64,000 nt of DNA, from NCBI GenBank assembly GCA_026874595.1, contig CM049314.1:24751729-24815728 (forward strand). The letters are read 5' to 3'. Each line of letters starts with the position of its first letter. Within the stretch, counting starts at the first letter, position 1. A program made the position numbers and the translations under genes. This DNA is from Sipunculus nudus. Its lineage: Eukaryota > Annelida > Sipuncula > Golfingiida > Sipunculidae. This document shows, piece after piece, positions 47,580-60,900 of this stretch. Below the pieces are notes generated by a model that worked only from the letters and a program-made list of their open reading frames with translations, was not told where the DNA came from and made no database searches.

Positions 47580-50500
47580 TGAATGGAACGTGGTTTTAAT
47601 ACACACATATCAATGCACAAGTATCGTTCAAAACCCTCATGAGACTACAAAATCACGTTTTACCACTTTGCATAAACAAGGAAGAAAACGGAGTGGGGCA
47701 TACAAAGAAATTGTTGAATCCTGATAAACAAAGTGTGATACTCATCAGTGAGTCTCAGCGAGCTGTAGGCCCTATACGTGTTTGATGGTAGAGACCAGAA
47801 ACCCTAATTCCCGTGGTACAGTTATATATAAACCCGGATTTAATCCTTTCGCGCTTACTAATAATATATGTATATATATACACTCCCCGATATATTATGA
47901 TGACTTCGATATGGATTTGAGGGTCAGGACCATTAACAGTCAGATCGGATTACATACACATACACACACACGCTCGCACACAAGGGCACACGGACTGCCG
48001 AGTACGTTTCGATACCAGATTTTTAACACGTTACCTGTTTGTGTATGGTTTTGTCGGCACGACTAGGATTATCATAAACAACCTCTTGTACTTACTTGAG
48101 GCCCTGTCACACTTCTGCGTAGTCCTGGACCGAGTAATTACCTTTTAAAGTGTTTTTAATTCTCCCATTAAGGCCATTTTCAGCAGGTACCAAACTTTAT
48201 ATTTATACATACGATATAATAGGAGTCTTAACTGCTAACTGGAGGAAGCATTCCAGCCATTTGTTTTGAAATATTGCATGAATTGTCTTTTACCTCATTA
48301 CTGCATAAGCGATTATATATTCCCTGCCAGAGGCAAAAAACAGTAATAGCACTACGCTCTTTACACAGCGCTTTACCGATAGGCCTACTACCTATATCGT
48401 AAGCGCTGTTTGTTTTGACTTTGTATCCTGAATCGCTACACCAGAGGGGAGCACTGTATTTTGGTCCAATCAGATGAGACCCTGTGCTGGAAGAGAAAAC
48501 GGTTTACCAGCCAAGCGGGGAATACACAGAGCCAATGTTGTTCATTTCGTTTTAAATGACAGTTCATCGCCCCGGCAACCGTTTGAACAGGCCACAGGCT
48601 AAGAGAGAATGATCCCACTAGTGGTTTTCACAGGTTCTTGTGTACATATGATGGTAGAGGGAGCAAAATTTTACTAAGAGTAACCACTTGAGTGCACTTG
48701 AAGCGCACTTAAAGCGCAGCTATGGGCGGAGCCATGATGCCTGTCGAGAGTTTTCTTAACTGGCATTTGGTTGGCTGCCAGACTACGACCCACCACCTAG
48801 TGTCTAAATGGATCATAAACGGTCAAACCAGGCAGCGGGAAAATCAGTAGCTTCTTTAGAAGCGCAAGATTTTCGCTGCCTCGGGAGCGTATAATTGCAC
48901 AGTAAATGATTATGAATTTGAATAATTACCCTTCCATGTGTTTCAAGTGTCACATCACATCATAAACACTAAAATTTTCCAGATTGTCGTAATCGTCACC
49001 ATAAAACCATGGGCACAATTAACATAACAAAATGCAAGTGTAAGACCATTCTTTGGTAATATATTGCGATAACCTGTAAACAAAGATAAGGTATAATAGA
49101 AACAAACCACAGATGCGCATCTGCATAAGGATTTCTACTAACGCAAGTAGCTGTCTTTTCATATACACATTTCGTTTAAAATAATCTATAATATTTTCCC
49201 TATATGGGTGGATTTATTTTGATTTTTGTAAGTGGACTATCTCGTATATGATCATGCATCAACTAGAAGTTGAAAAATAAAGTTAGTCTATGTCTTAATA
49301 ATGACACAAGTGTCTATTAATGTTTCTACTCACAGTCTCACACCATTACTATTATATAAATTTAGAACCCAGAAGTCGACAAGAACAGTCACTATTCCGT
49401 TGTGCAAATAATGTAATAAAATAACATTGTTTCAAGACTAAAAGATAAGATTGATAATAAACGTAAGGACCTGATTATAGAAATATAAACCTAAGACTGT
49501 ATATTCAGCTTGAGGCAAAGTTGGTTCAGATATTTTAATACAGGTTAACTATCATGTCCTTTGATGTCTGAAATCCGCTTAAGGTGACTTCATACTAATT
49601 AAATTTCCTCCACGAGATTGTTAAACGTAAAGATCTTTTAAAAACATACATTAAATTCACTTTATTTTGGATTTGCAGGAAAAGACCACAGGCTGTCTGC
49701 ATGTAAAGTTTCAACTTTCCTTGACTGATGGTCTAACTTTATGGTGGGGCAAGGATCCATTTTCTAAGCTTCTCAAGTATTAAAACCTGTATCTTTGCTA
49801 CCTAACAAAAATTTAGGTAGGTTGTTTCGGGTTTGGTCTGCTGAAATGTTGTGAAAAGTCGAATATTTCTTGATATGAAGCGGAATTTTGCGTCTAAAAC
49901 GACGTGTGCTCTGTTGAGAGATAAATAAATGTCATTTTAAAAAATATACAAGAAAAATGATTAAATTTGAAAAAAATTATAGTGGTGGTACCAGTCCTCA
50001 ACAGCATTAAAAGATTTTCAGGGTTCAATATGTAGATCATTTTTCATGAAAGTATGCGTAGTCCTTCCTGTTTAAGTTTACTGAAAATACCCCCCTCCCC
50101 CCTTACTGTAAGAGTGCATGATAGTTACATCTTGTCCCGATACCCAAGACAATCTAGTGGCATATAAAGTTTGGACATGCAATGTGCTGCGGATCCCATT
50201 TTGCCATTTCTGCGCAGTGGAGGGATTGAACTATGGAGAAAATATGTGATTCTCAAAATTACAAGTTAAAGCCTGTAGTTTCGTCCAAGATGACCTGTTA
50301 GGACTCAGTTTGTCAAGCTTGAACTTCAAGAGTACTGAGGATATTATTTGGACCCTTCTGAATATAAAGCGAGGGCTGTAATATGCTACTTACAACTAGC
50401 ATTCCAAATTCCATAACAATCAATCAAACTAATGTTTAATGTGGTCTTTGGTTTGGTGTTTTACTAAATGGACACTTCACATCTGAGTTGCTTTTCTGTA

Positions 50501-51460
50501 CTCGGAGAATATAAGCTACAGTGAACTAATCCTGGATTTTCCACAGATGACCAACCGGGATCTGTCAGCAAGTTGACTTTCTGACTTATCAGTTTCTATC
50601 TCCCTTATGTAACCTAAACTGCTTATATATATTTATTTCTACATCCCTTCTATAACCTAAATTAATATATATAATATTTTCGTGTCCGTATTTTCGCCAT
50701 AGTGACAATTCTTTCCTGCTACAGGGTTGTATATAGATTCGATGGACGATAATACAGCCGCTAAGTATCTTTTAAGGGGATAAAATAAACAACTAGTTTC
50801 ACAATCTATTCTGTTATGTTTTAATTTGTTATACGCCTTTTCTGCAGAGCCATAGAATTCCTGCCTGTTGAAGAAAGCTTCATCCAGCTAGGTTTTACAG
50901 AAAGAAATTTGTTTAACTATCACGAGCAAATAGCAGTATCTTCTGTGTCAGTTTATGGAATATACGCTTATCCATAGGTAAAGAGCAGTATGTGTTCTTA
51001 CTGCTCTTTTAATAAGGATTTCCAAATTCTTCCTGTGCGAAAAAGGCAGTAAGTTAAGATACTGCTTTTTACTTCAGTATTGTTGTGTGACAACGCAAAT
51101 ATGGTTATGTTGCTGCCCTCATATCTCGGGATTCCAGAGGGCTAGGACTAAGCAAAACATATATCTGATAGCACACATACTACCATTGATGAATTGAGCG
51201 TTATCTCATTTTGGCCGAAACATGGACTTGCTGCCATTTACCTTAGCACGGCGGCATTATCTGAATTCTTCAATACTCAGCCGTACGCTTAAAATTTCGA
51301 AAATTTTCGATTACTTTGACTTATGTGTGACGCACATCTAGCGTGTAAGTAATGAATTCAGCGCATCCATTGCGCATGAGAAGCTAATTTTTTATGGTTC
51401 CCACATGAAACTACCCTATGTAAAACGTTGTCACCATAATTAGCACTGTTACACCACCTT

Positions 51461-52420
51461 AGTAAAGTACTATCCATAAATACATTAATCACAGTCTATA
51501 AAACCATGATTCAGCCACATATCGACTATGCCATAAGTGTATGGGGCAAAACGAAAACCTCAATTTGCCACAGAAAACTGCCAAAAATTCAAAATCGTGC
51601 TGCACGTATTGTTACCAGTTGCTATGATTATGAAATTTCAAGCGCCATTCTGACACAACAGCTACAATGGCTAACAGTCTCATAACGTTGTGAGTATTTT
51701 ATATGTATCCTGGTGAATAAATATGTCAATCAAATGAATATCCAAAACCGTTCATACGGGTCAGTGATACGCAGGAATTATTCTACCAGATCCGCTAAAA
51801 GTGTCCTTCTGTTATTGCCAAAAACGAAAAAATGAATTCTTAAAAAAAAAGCTTCTTATACAGAGACCCTTCGGTATGGAATACTTTACCAAACGAGATC
51901 AGGTCTATAAAATCTTTAAATGCTTTTAAAGAAAAAAACAAAGCGTTTCTTTTAAAGTCTTCGTATTACAACCTAAAGACAATGTTATTTCCTAATATGC
52001 ATTGTCAATACCTGTCTTTATTGTATGGATTCTTTTATAACCGCGTCTATGCTAGTTTTTACGATTATAGTGCATTTTACTCGTTTTCTTACATACATTA
52101 CCCATTGAATGTATTACATAATTTTATATAAGACTATGTTGTTCAGGCATAAAGTGAATTTTACCTATTGTAGCGTTTAAAGTATTGTTGCATATCATGT
52201 CTGACTTACTTGTCATGTATATAATATTTATGTACATGTATAATTGATGTTTCATATATTGTGTAACCTATGCATACTGTGTTTTTTATTATCTTTGTAC
52301 CAGATTTTATTATATCATGTTTTAAGGTTACAGGGCCCTGTGGAAGACAGATTATATTACTGAACAGGCTACCCTGTATAAATATATATTGAAATAAATA
52401 AATAAATAAATAAATAAAAT
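51461..52420 (+). mobile_element. 5'-truncated LINE, 3' end with decayed reverse-transcriptase C-terminus
   Basis: From 51461 the frame reads SKVLSINTLITVYKTMIQPH, IDYAISVWGKTKT, then LPKIQNRAARIVTS. This is the typical region after the catalytic part of non-LTR reverse transcriptases (LITVYKT..PHIDY..SVWG, IQNRAARI). A stop at 51683 is followed in frame by RCEYFICILVNKYVN and NRSYGSVIRRNYSTRSA. After a frameshift at an A-run near 51841 comes FLYRDPSVWNTLPNEIRS, then IKSLNAFKEK. A ~450-bp untranslated part ends in an (AAAT)n tail at 52392-52420. The likely clade is within the CR1/L2/Jockey group. It is dead: truncated, with a stop and a frameshift. Confidence 0.85.
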
Positions 52421-54013
52421 GAGTGGCGTATGTAGTGCGCAACACTATTTTTTCTAGCTGCGAATAGCTGCTTATAAGCCCTGCCCGACTAATGGCCGCC
52501 GCATGCCTGACGCACTTCCAACGAATGCCAAACGTATTAACCCTGGAGTCTAGGGGAGTCCTTGTATTTATACCAAATCTAGAGTGTACCTTAGATATAC
52601 GGCAAGTATGCTATCTGTGTGTTTCTCATAAGTAGCAATAGTACAATGCGCTGAATGATCGCCGGACGAACGGTACTAATCCGTACAATACGTCGGCATT
52701 GTCTGTGAGTTTGTTCAGATGTCGTCGTGCATGCGCTTCAAGTACGCTATGTATACGTGCAATACACGCGGGTCATACGCTGGCGGAGTGCGTGTCAAGA
52801 AGTCAGCTTTTTACCGTATTTGAGGTAAAAAGCCCCCCCCCCCCCCCCGGATTTGGGAGATCAGAGATCACTTTAAGAAAACCAAGGGATGAGCCACCCT
52901 TACCCCACTTTTCTCTCTAGCCAATATAACTGGGGCGACGTAATGCTTTCATTTCTTCGCGCCAAGTTACTGCCAGTTTTTATTCTATCTGCGTTAGGCT
53001 TTATCATCTAATATAATAATAATATTAGTAACACACAACAGAATCAGTGGTCAAATGTGTCATAGATAACGTTGAATGACTGTGTCCGTGAAGGCCGACC
53101 CTCGCGTGGCCATGCTGTTCGGGTGACCTGATTTCAGGTACGTGTGTGGATGTAATTATGCAATGAGATATATACCTGACGTATTTGCTCGTGTACCGGA
53201 CGATAAATTTTATCCTAAAAATAATTGGCAAAGAAGGACGGCCGTGTTAAATACGGGTACAAGCTTTTCAGCGTCCCAAGGGCCGCCAAGGATAATTTAC
53301 GGCCATCAGCATTATTACGTCAGCATGAATTTTAACTGAATCAATATACGAAAGCCCTTCTGACAGTCAAGCCAGTGATTGTCCGTGATCGCGGATGGAA
53401 TCGCGGAATTGACAGGCCGAAACGGAATTCCCAATTCTGAATATATATATATATATAGGTTTTAATGTATTTTTTGCTAAAAATATCTGGGCAATTCACT
53501 TGAAACATATATGCAGTAATATATTTGTCGATGCCATTCCATGTCATACATCAGCTCAGCTGTCAAACGTATGAGCGCAAGGTAACTGACATACTCGGGG
53601 GTTCCGACGTCCCGTTTTATATTTTTTTCATCTTTCAAATAAATACTGTTTTACATACCTTTTTATGAACATATTATTTTTTGTATTACCTTATTAATAT
53701 TGAGAGCGGCCGGCCCGCTTATTCCGTCAAATACGGCACTGTGTATGCACCGCTTATCACCCACGAACAAATAACGTGCTCGTGTCGCGCCCAATCGAGG
53801 CAGGACCGATGCCCTCAGTGATTGAAGACCTCCGCTAAGGCAGCTCATAACCCCATATGGCATTGTCAGAAATGCAGCATTTTTCATTAAAACAAATTCC
53901 TAGATCCAAATCGTCATCCTGATCGCCCTCAAATTTAAAATAATTGTTTCTTGTGTCATGGTCGAGCTATTCTTAAAATCCTTTGAAAACCTTCGAGCAA
54001 TTATTTTAGGTAA
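52421..54013. other. Intergenic, no gene recognised
   Basis: It contains a C-run at 52832-52848 and a short (TA)n near 53441-53456. No exon or RNA gene was recognised. Confidence 0.45.
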
Positions 54014-54407
54014 CCGGCTCCATTTTATGCTCTCTTATCTAATTCGTAATCTAAGTATGTACATCTGCCGAGGTTCATTTCGGTTTGTGGACTACGTGAC
54101 AAGACGGTAACACTCCCTATCATGTTATTTTTGTATCCTAGTGTCAACCAGGCCCGGTGTCTACCACAACTGCGGGTCCCAGGTGTGTAATCAACCCATT
54201 GCTTAGTGATAACACCAGGAAACCCCAAAAGACGCACTCGTTTGTGAGTGACACACGGCTGTGGGGCACAGCCTTTCCCATTAAGCCTGCCGAGCGCTCA
54301 CCCTTGGGAGGGGGGTGGGGGGGGGGACTGAAAATCTCACCGCCTTGGCTGTGATTTGAACTCACACCCTCCCGGCTCCTATGCGCTATCCCTGAGCCAT
54401 TGAGGCT
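54014..54407 (-). mobile_element. tRNA-derived SINE, copy D1
   Basis: Read on the minus strand from 54407 it has a tRNA-like head with A box TGGCTCAGGGATAG and B box GAGTTCAAATC, then a ~320-bp body ending near 54014. The same body occurs, split by insertions, at 58395-58513, 61161-61360 and 61997-62092. Shared anchors (plus strand) are TAAGTATGTACATCTGC, GCCCGGTGTCTACC, GTGAGTGACACACGGCTGTG and CCCATTAAGCCTGC. A G-rich run lies at 54309-54326. It has no poly(A) tail. Confidence 0.7.
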
Positions 54408-57400
54408 GATTTTATAGTAATTTTGTTAACAGACAATCAGACAAACCAACGCCTAGAAAATCATAAACCCCGCCTATTGTCGTAGGTAAAAGTAAGAATT
54501 AATGCTCACGAATGTTTGTAGTTTTTGACGCAATTAAGATTATTTCATGAAGCCTCGTCACGTATTGTTCTTTCTTCTACCCGTGTTTGATCGAAATCTC
54601 CAACATGGCTGATTAAAAAATAGCTTTCTGTACAATATGAGTCACAGGTGACACATTTTCACCTGATGTTTATTTTTTACCATGACGTATATCCAAGGTC
54701 GTACAACTCATGATAGATTGTCCATTATCGCTCGGTCTGTATCTTTTTGCGCCAGATCTTTTTTTTAGTGACAGATTAGCATCTGAAATTAAGTTCATAT
54801 TTATATGAATTTGATACAAGACAGTAGAGCTGCTTAATATGCATGAAAATCATAATTATTTTCAAAAACCGCATGTTTCGTGCTCACTTCGGGTGACTGA
54901 ATTAATTTGGATTGATTCTTTTTGAGTATATTGTCCCGGTGCGCGTCATCCTCCACACAGAAGGTCTATCTATGAACATCAAGGAAAAACCTCCTGCAAA
55001 TGGCCAGGCGCACGACACCCGGCATGGTACGGCGAATTCGAGTTGCGGCGCTAGGGCATGGTAAATTGCAATAAATAAGTCAATGGTTCAAATAGAAAGC
55101 ATGCATTGACAACATTAAAACCAAATATAACAGTTTAAAAGAATATTATTGTCTTTGTTGTTTTTAATTTAATAAAAACCTGGGGTACTACATTGCGGCG
55201 CGACATCAGCGACGTTGCGGTGTAAATGTTTACAAAGAATGCCATGTGCCACCCGGTTAAAACACGCGTTTGGTGAAGCATGGTGGGGTGCTGGTCACAC
55301 TCGGAAGACTTCGCTTCATCTTCGGGTTTTCTCAGGAGAATACGAATTCAGCCGAGGAGTTCTGAGTGGTCAATGTGGTCCGTCATGTTTGTATACATTG
55401 GCTGCCTCGAAGCCGCTGAAGTAGCGTCTCGTGTGCACAAAGAATTGCAGGATCCTATCATTGCCTCAACAGATGAACATGTGCGGGGGTGTTGGACGCG
55501 CGTGTGCGATTATTTACGGTTGGACGGCTTTTATTGCGTAATGCATGCAAGTATTAAGGAATTGGCTTCGAATATTAAGGAGCAGTGTTCTTTTGTAAGC
55601 CAACCGTTATGAAGGCTATTATATGATAGAGGACTGATCCGGTAATGCTTGCTCGTTCAACCATTGTTCAATTGGTTTGATTTTTCGTTGATTAACTTTA
55701 CGGGCCGCCTTGTAAGCTGCAGTCATGCTTGGCTAGGTCTGTTGGTTTGAATGACCATGCAGTCTTTTGTGGTCAAAGCTTTACCGAACTTTAAACAACA
55801 GGCCATTTCAATTCCTTCTGTTACCTGGATTAGGTCAGGTCACCCGTCAGTTTATTTTCTGTGATGGGTCATATACAACAGTTACTACTGCTTCGCAACA
55901 GGTTTCGGAGCGACTATAGAATCACTCACACACTGTTGTGACAAGGTATGTCCGTAAACGAACGATGATATGATGACAAGAATTCATGTAATGAAGAAGT
56001 TACAGATATATAAGAATATTTTCTGTTTCCCCAAGTGTCATGACTCAGGGAAGTGCGTGAGCTATTGTATAGTCCCGTTCAGGTGTCGTGACACTCCTTT
56101 CAGCACAATTAACGTCTGAATTCACTCTCATGAAATGCGTTTGCTTATCGAGTTTAACGTCCTTACGTTTCAGGGTAAGTCCGTTTTAAAACGTTGTGGT
56201 CATGCTTGTTGGAAACCAATTCCTCATATTTGCGATATTCTTTAGTCTAGAAAGGTATATACATGACTGAATCGCGGAAAACATTTCGGAATCAAGGATC
56301 TGTTATCAGTATTCAACCAGGACTCGAGTATTGCCTTGACAACACACTATAACGAATTACATCAAAAGTTAAACACGTAGTAGCACATATAGATTTGTTT
56401 CGGTATTTTTTTTAAATTTCATCAAGACCCAGTTGTTGACATGAGCAGGTTAAAGTTTGAATTGAAAGGAAAGAAAGCTGTTATTTCATAATCTTTTTGT
56501 ATATTTAAATCAAATAACTACATAAATCTATCGGAAGTCAAACACAAGAAATCGAGTGATAATTTCAGAGTAGTTGGACCCGAGCCTTCGATTCTTTCTT
56601 TGAATATTACCCCAAAAAAAAGAAAATGGCGCATTTGAAAACAAGGCATAATATTATTGTAGCCTTATATGTGTTGACGTCTTTCGAAGAATAAACAAGT
56701 AACCCAGGGGTCATGACGCTCAGTTGACACTGAGAAATTCTATCAACTATTGATGTTATGATCTGAAGAAAAGTATTTGTTAAGGAACCTTGAACAATGG
56801 GTAGAATGACTTCCAGAGTGCTTAAAATTATGTCGATAGTCATTGAAAAAAGGTAATAGTGACCTTATTCAAAGTTTTCAAGAGAGTATTTCCAGGAACT
56901 CCTCGGTGCTAAGTTAGAAGTTTCTGTGTCAAACTGCTATAGTCTGTGTCCATCTGAGGGTACTCAAATCATGTTTTTTCACTTATCTCACAAAATATAG
57001 GCCACAGTGACCTTATTTGGATATCCAAGGAGACATCCCTGGATGAATAGTTAGAAGTCTTCAGGAGCTAATAAAACTGTCTATGATCAATATGCCTGCA
57101 TAGAATCATGGCAATTGATAAAATAGTTATTTTGACACCGTAGCTTTTGCATCATTTTTTTTAAATCATTTTGGGGGCCTCAGACAAGTACCATAACTGA
57201 GACATTAAAAGATCTAATTTTAGGTATCCAATGAGATTTTTATCGACCTCTCTTGATATTTAGTTAAACTATTCCGGGTTCAGCGGTTACGATTTGTGCG
57301 TTGCTAACGGACCGCAGGACAAAGACCTGCTATTGCTCTAATGACTTTCAGTCAGTTTTGCTAAAAAAGAAGGACACTGATTACAGGGTTGCTATGCTAC

Positions 57401-57663
57401 AGTGGTCACCATCAAAAGATCCCGGATTCGAGTGGGGAGTGCAGGAAACCACAAGTTTGGTCTGAATGACTGCAAACATTCTAGACCATATGCGGGTGAA
57501 CCTACAGGGGAGGATTCACACAGAAGGAGTGGTAATACCGGGATACATACAGGGACGCACACAAAAAATAAGAATCATGGTGCAGAATTCCTAAAGCGTA
57601 TTAAGTGCATTCAGGGCTGTTCTGTGACAACGAGCTCTGTCATGTGTTTGTCTTTTTCTTCAG
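54408..57663. other. Sequence upstream of the first recognised TRPM exon
   Basis: The longest open frame is 55280-55612 (+), 110 codons, with no recognised motif and no compelling splice sites. The last 20 bases (TGTGTTTGTCTTTTTCTTCAG) form a strong acceptor, implying an upstream exon that I could not locate. Confidence 0.45.
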
Positions 57664-57702
57664 GCTGAGTACAATAGAGAGCTCGACATCATGGACGTAA
57701 AA
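57664..57702 (+). CDS. TRPM-like exon 1 of those seen
   Basis: A strong acceptor (TCTTTTTCTTCAG) and a consensus donor GTAAGT frame 39 nt, in phase 0 at both ends: AEYNRELDIMDVK. It carries an in-frame ATG at 57691 that could be the start if this is the first coding exon. The acceptor argues for at least an upstream untranslated exon. Confidence 0.6.
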
Positions 57703-57875
57703 GTAAGTATAGTCAAGCTGCTATCCCCTCAAAGGCATTATGTTTTTATAAACGTACCTTTATCGAATGTTTTGACGAGATGTAACAGTCAACATAATAT
57801 AAAACTTTACCATTACCTTAAAGTTAAGTGTACTACATCATACAAGATAGATTCTTTATATATGTATATATGCAA

Positions 57876-57925
<50 letters not shown>

Positions 57926-60900
57926 TGTATATATATATTTAAGTGTGTGTGAATTTTCATATTTCAGATTTTCAAACTGCACTCTGGTTATTTCAAAATA
58001 TTTGTCAAATTCTCTAAAAAGTTATCTGTATATACACATATATATGTAAATTTATATATACATAGATATTCATTAATTCTTCATGCAAGGTCCCGGAAAG
58101 TTTAATATTTGCAAATTTTTTTTTTATAACGAGACATAACAATTACTCATACAAATTCATGAAAACTAAATTACCCAAGTAAATATGATACATTAATCCT
58201 TACATTCTGTATTCAATATCAGATCAAAATCCGGCGATGCAGCAGGTTTATAGCAGCAAAAGAAGGAACTATTAACGGGTAAGTTATAACGTACAGTATA
58301 CCCTCCATTAACCAAATTTGCCAACCTTAAATGAACACTGACTGAGATGTCGGATGTAAGAGTTTTTTTTAATATTTTTTTTGTGGAGTTTACAGCCTCC
58401 ATTTTTTAATGCTGACTTATCTAACTCTTAACCTAAGTATGTACATCTGCAGAGTTTCCATTGCGGTTTGGGACTACTTGACAGGGCAGTAGCACTCGCT
58501 TCCTATCATTTTTAGCTCAGCTGACTATAAGTCATCTGAACTATAGTCGTGGTCCATTGTCCGTCGTCCGTCCGTCTGTCCGTCCGTCTGTCCGTCCGTC
58601 CGTCCGTAGATGTGGCACGTTTTGAAACCGTAAGACCTAGGAATCCAAAATTCGGCATAGTGTTAGATGTCCCCAAGATCTCCTACCAAGCCGAAAACTG
58701 TGTCTTTGCGACTTGGTTCCTTTGAGAAATTAAGGAAAAACCTCATTTTTTTTATTAAAAACCTATTTTCACACTTCAGGGCTGCCTAATATCAAAACCA
58801 CTCATCTGTTTTTCCTCATATTTACCATAAATATTCCTCTATATAGTTTCTATGTACATGCCTGAAATTATGTCTGTATTATATAATTTAAGAAAGTTAT
58901 GGGCCAGAACATAATGCATTTTGTAAAAAATCAGGAAAGATATTTGATCACTTAACACAAAACTTGTTAAAGCTATGGACTTTTTTTTCAAGTAATATAA
59001 CTTTAATTAATCAAAATTAAATTGTATACCCAAAATTAGATCAAAATCTTTTAAAATTTTTAAAATATTAGCAAAAAGAAAAAAATTGGTACCTTAAATT
59101 TTGCCTAACTTTGACCATGGCACGTTTTTTTCCTGTAAGTACTGTGGATTTAATTTTCTCAGCATGTTTTTGTTAGCATTTTGTCTGTTAACATCAAAAA
59201 TTTGAAACCAGTTGATCAAAAACTGTAGATTTTATTCAAGTTTTCAAGCACCATGTAACATATTGTTTACATCAGGCTAGTGTTATGCAGTTTGCAAGAG
59301 CTCAGCTCCCCAGCTTAAGCTCTCAGTTCCTAAAATTTGGCATACAATTAGATGTCTCCAAAATTCCCTACCATGCCAAGGATTTGGTCACTAGGACTTA
59401 ATACCTTTGAGATATTAATGAAAAACTTCATTTTTCAATTAAAAACCCATTGTTACACTTCAATACTGCCTAATATAAAAACCACTGATCTGACTTTAAT
59501 CATATTTAATATACATGTTTTTCTATACATTCTCTGTGCACATGCCAGAAATGTTGGCAGTATTGCGTAATTGTTTAAAGTTATGGGCCCAAACATAATG
59601 CACTTTGTAAAAAATCAAGAAATATATTTACTCCCTTAACAAGGGGCCTGCTGAAGCTAGAGATTTTTTGTCAGGGATGTAACATTATTTAATCAAGATT
59701 CAATTGAATACCCAAAATTAGTTCTGAATTTTTAAAATTTTAAAAGTTATTAGTATAAATATAAAATTAGTGCCTTAAATTTGGCCCAACTTTGACCATT
59801 TCACTTTTGTTTCATGTGAGCTCTGTTTATATAATTTTCATATCATGCACACATGAGGATTTCAGCTTTTTAGTTTAGAAAGCTGAAAGAAATTGGCCAA
59901 AAATTGTAGCTTTTATTAATGTTTTTATGAGACCATGTCAGACCTTGGCTCTCTCCAGCCACTCTTGAGTCACCTGTATGTTGACCTTGTTGAACTTTCA
60001 GCAAATTATGCACGCTTGAGGCGAGGCATATACTGGGGCAGCAAGGCAGCTAATGACCAGCCACAGTTGATCCAGGTGTCCAACCCAACTCATCTAGTAG
60101 TTTTAACCAATAACATAACAATAAACAATAAATTAATCAATTTTTATTGGTTTTTAATAACAAATTAAAGAAAAATAGAAAAGGAATTTGTTAGTTTATA
60201 ATAATAGGGAATTAACTTGCAGTTACTGATGATATAAAAATCTTGTATCGATGGATAGAATGTCACGTATTCCAAATAACACCATGCAGTCACCTATGGC
60301 ATTTTCAGTTCAATTTTAATAATAAAAAAGTAAATCATATTATTCATTACTAATCATTAGGGATCATATGAAGGAAATTAATGATAGACAAAGATGCAGT
60401 TGATAATATTAATCTAGATTCCTACTGTGTCTAATGTGAAATTGATGTGAAATTAGTCCAAAATAAATATATCACATTTATTTTTTTTTAAATATAAATA
60501 AAAGCCATAAAACCAGGTACTTATGATCATTATTTAAATGTGTGAATTTTGTACATTCTGGATTCTCAACACCATTTTTTGGTAAAAACTGAATAAATAC
60601 CAGACATGGTGGGAATACTTTGCAATTGTATTTAAATACGAATATGAATATGTACTCCATTATAAAGTTTCTTGCATAAAGAATGGGAATTCAGGAAAAA
60701 ATGAAAGTATATGAATACCAGTGCAAATACTTTCCAAATGTATTCATGAATGCATTCATGAATATATTCTTTAATATTATTTTAATAATCATTTCAGTTA
60801 TATTTCATTTTAAAAATCATACGATTCTCTTATTATTTTTAATAAAAATTATATCTGGGACAATATTTGTAATTTTTTTAATAAATAGTTAAACTCTTAT

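Larger units (their letters stand above)
44053..51460. other. Intergenic, no gene recognised (7.4 kb)
   Basis: It holds the 16-bp-spaced triple repeat at 44742-44785 and a (TA)n tract at 47520-47573. Short open frames such as 45353-45643 show no family features. TGACC/GGTCA half-sites recur at 44910-45025. The sequence looks mostly unique, not repeat-derived. Upstream TRPM exons may lie here but none could be proven. Confidence 0.4.

Noticed and set aside
55280-55612. 110-codon open frame as a new gene or an upstream TRPM exon.
   Set aside because: No motif, no clear splice signals and length within chance for a less AT-rich stretch. An overlapping frame of 69 codons starts at 55215.
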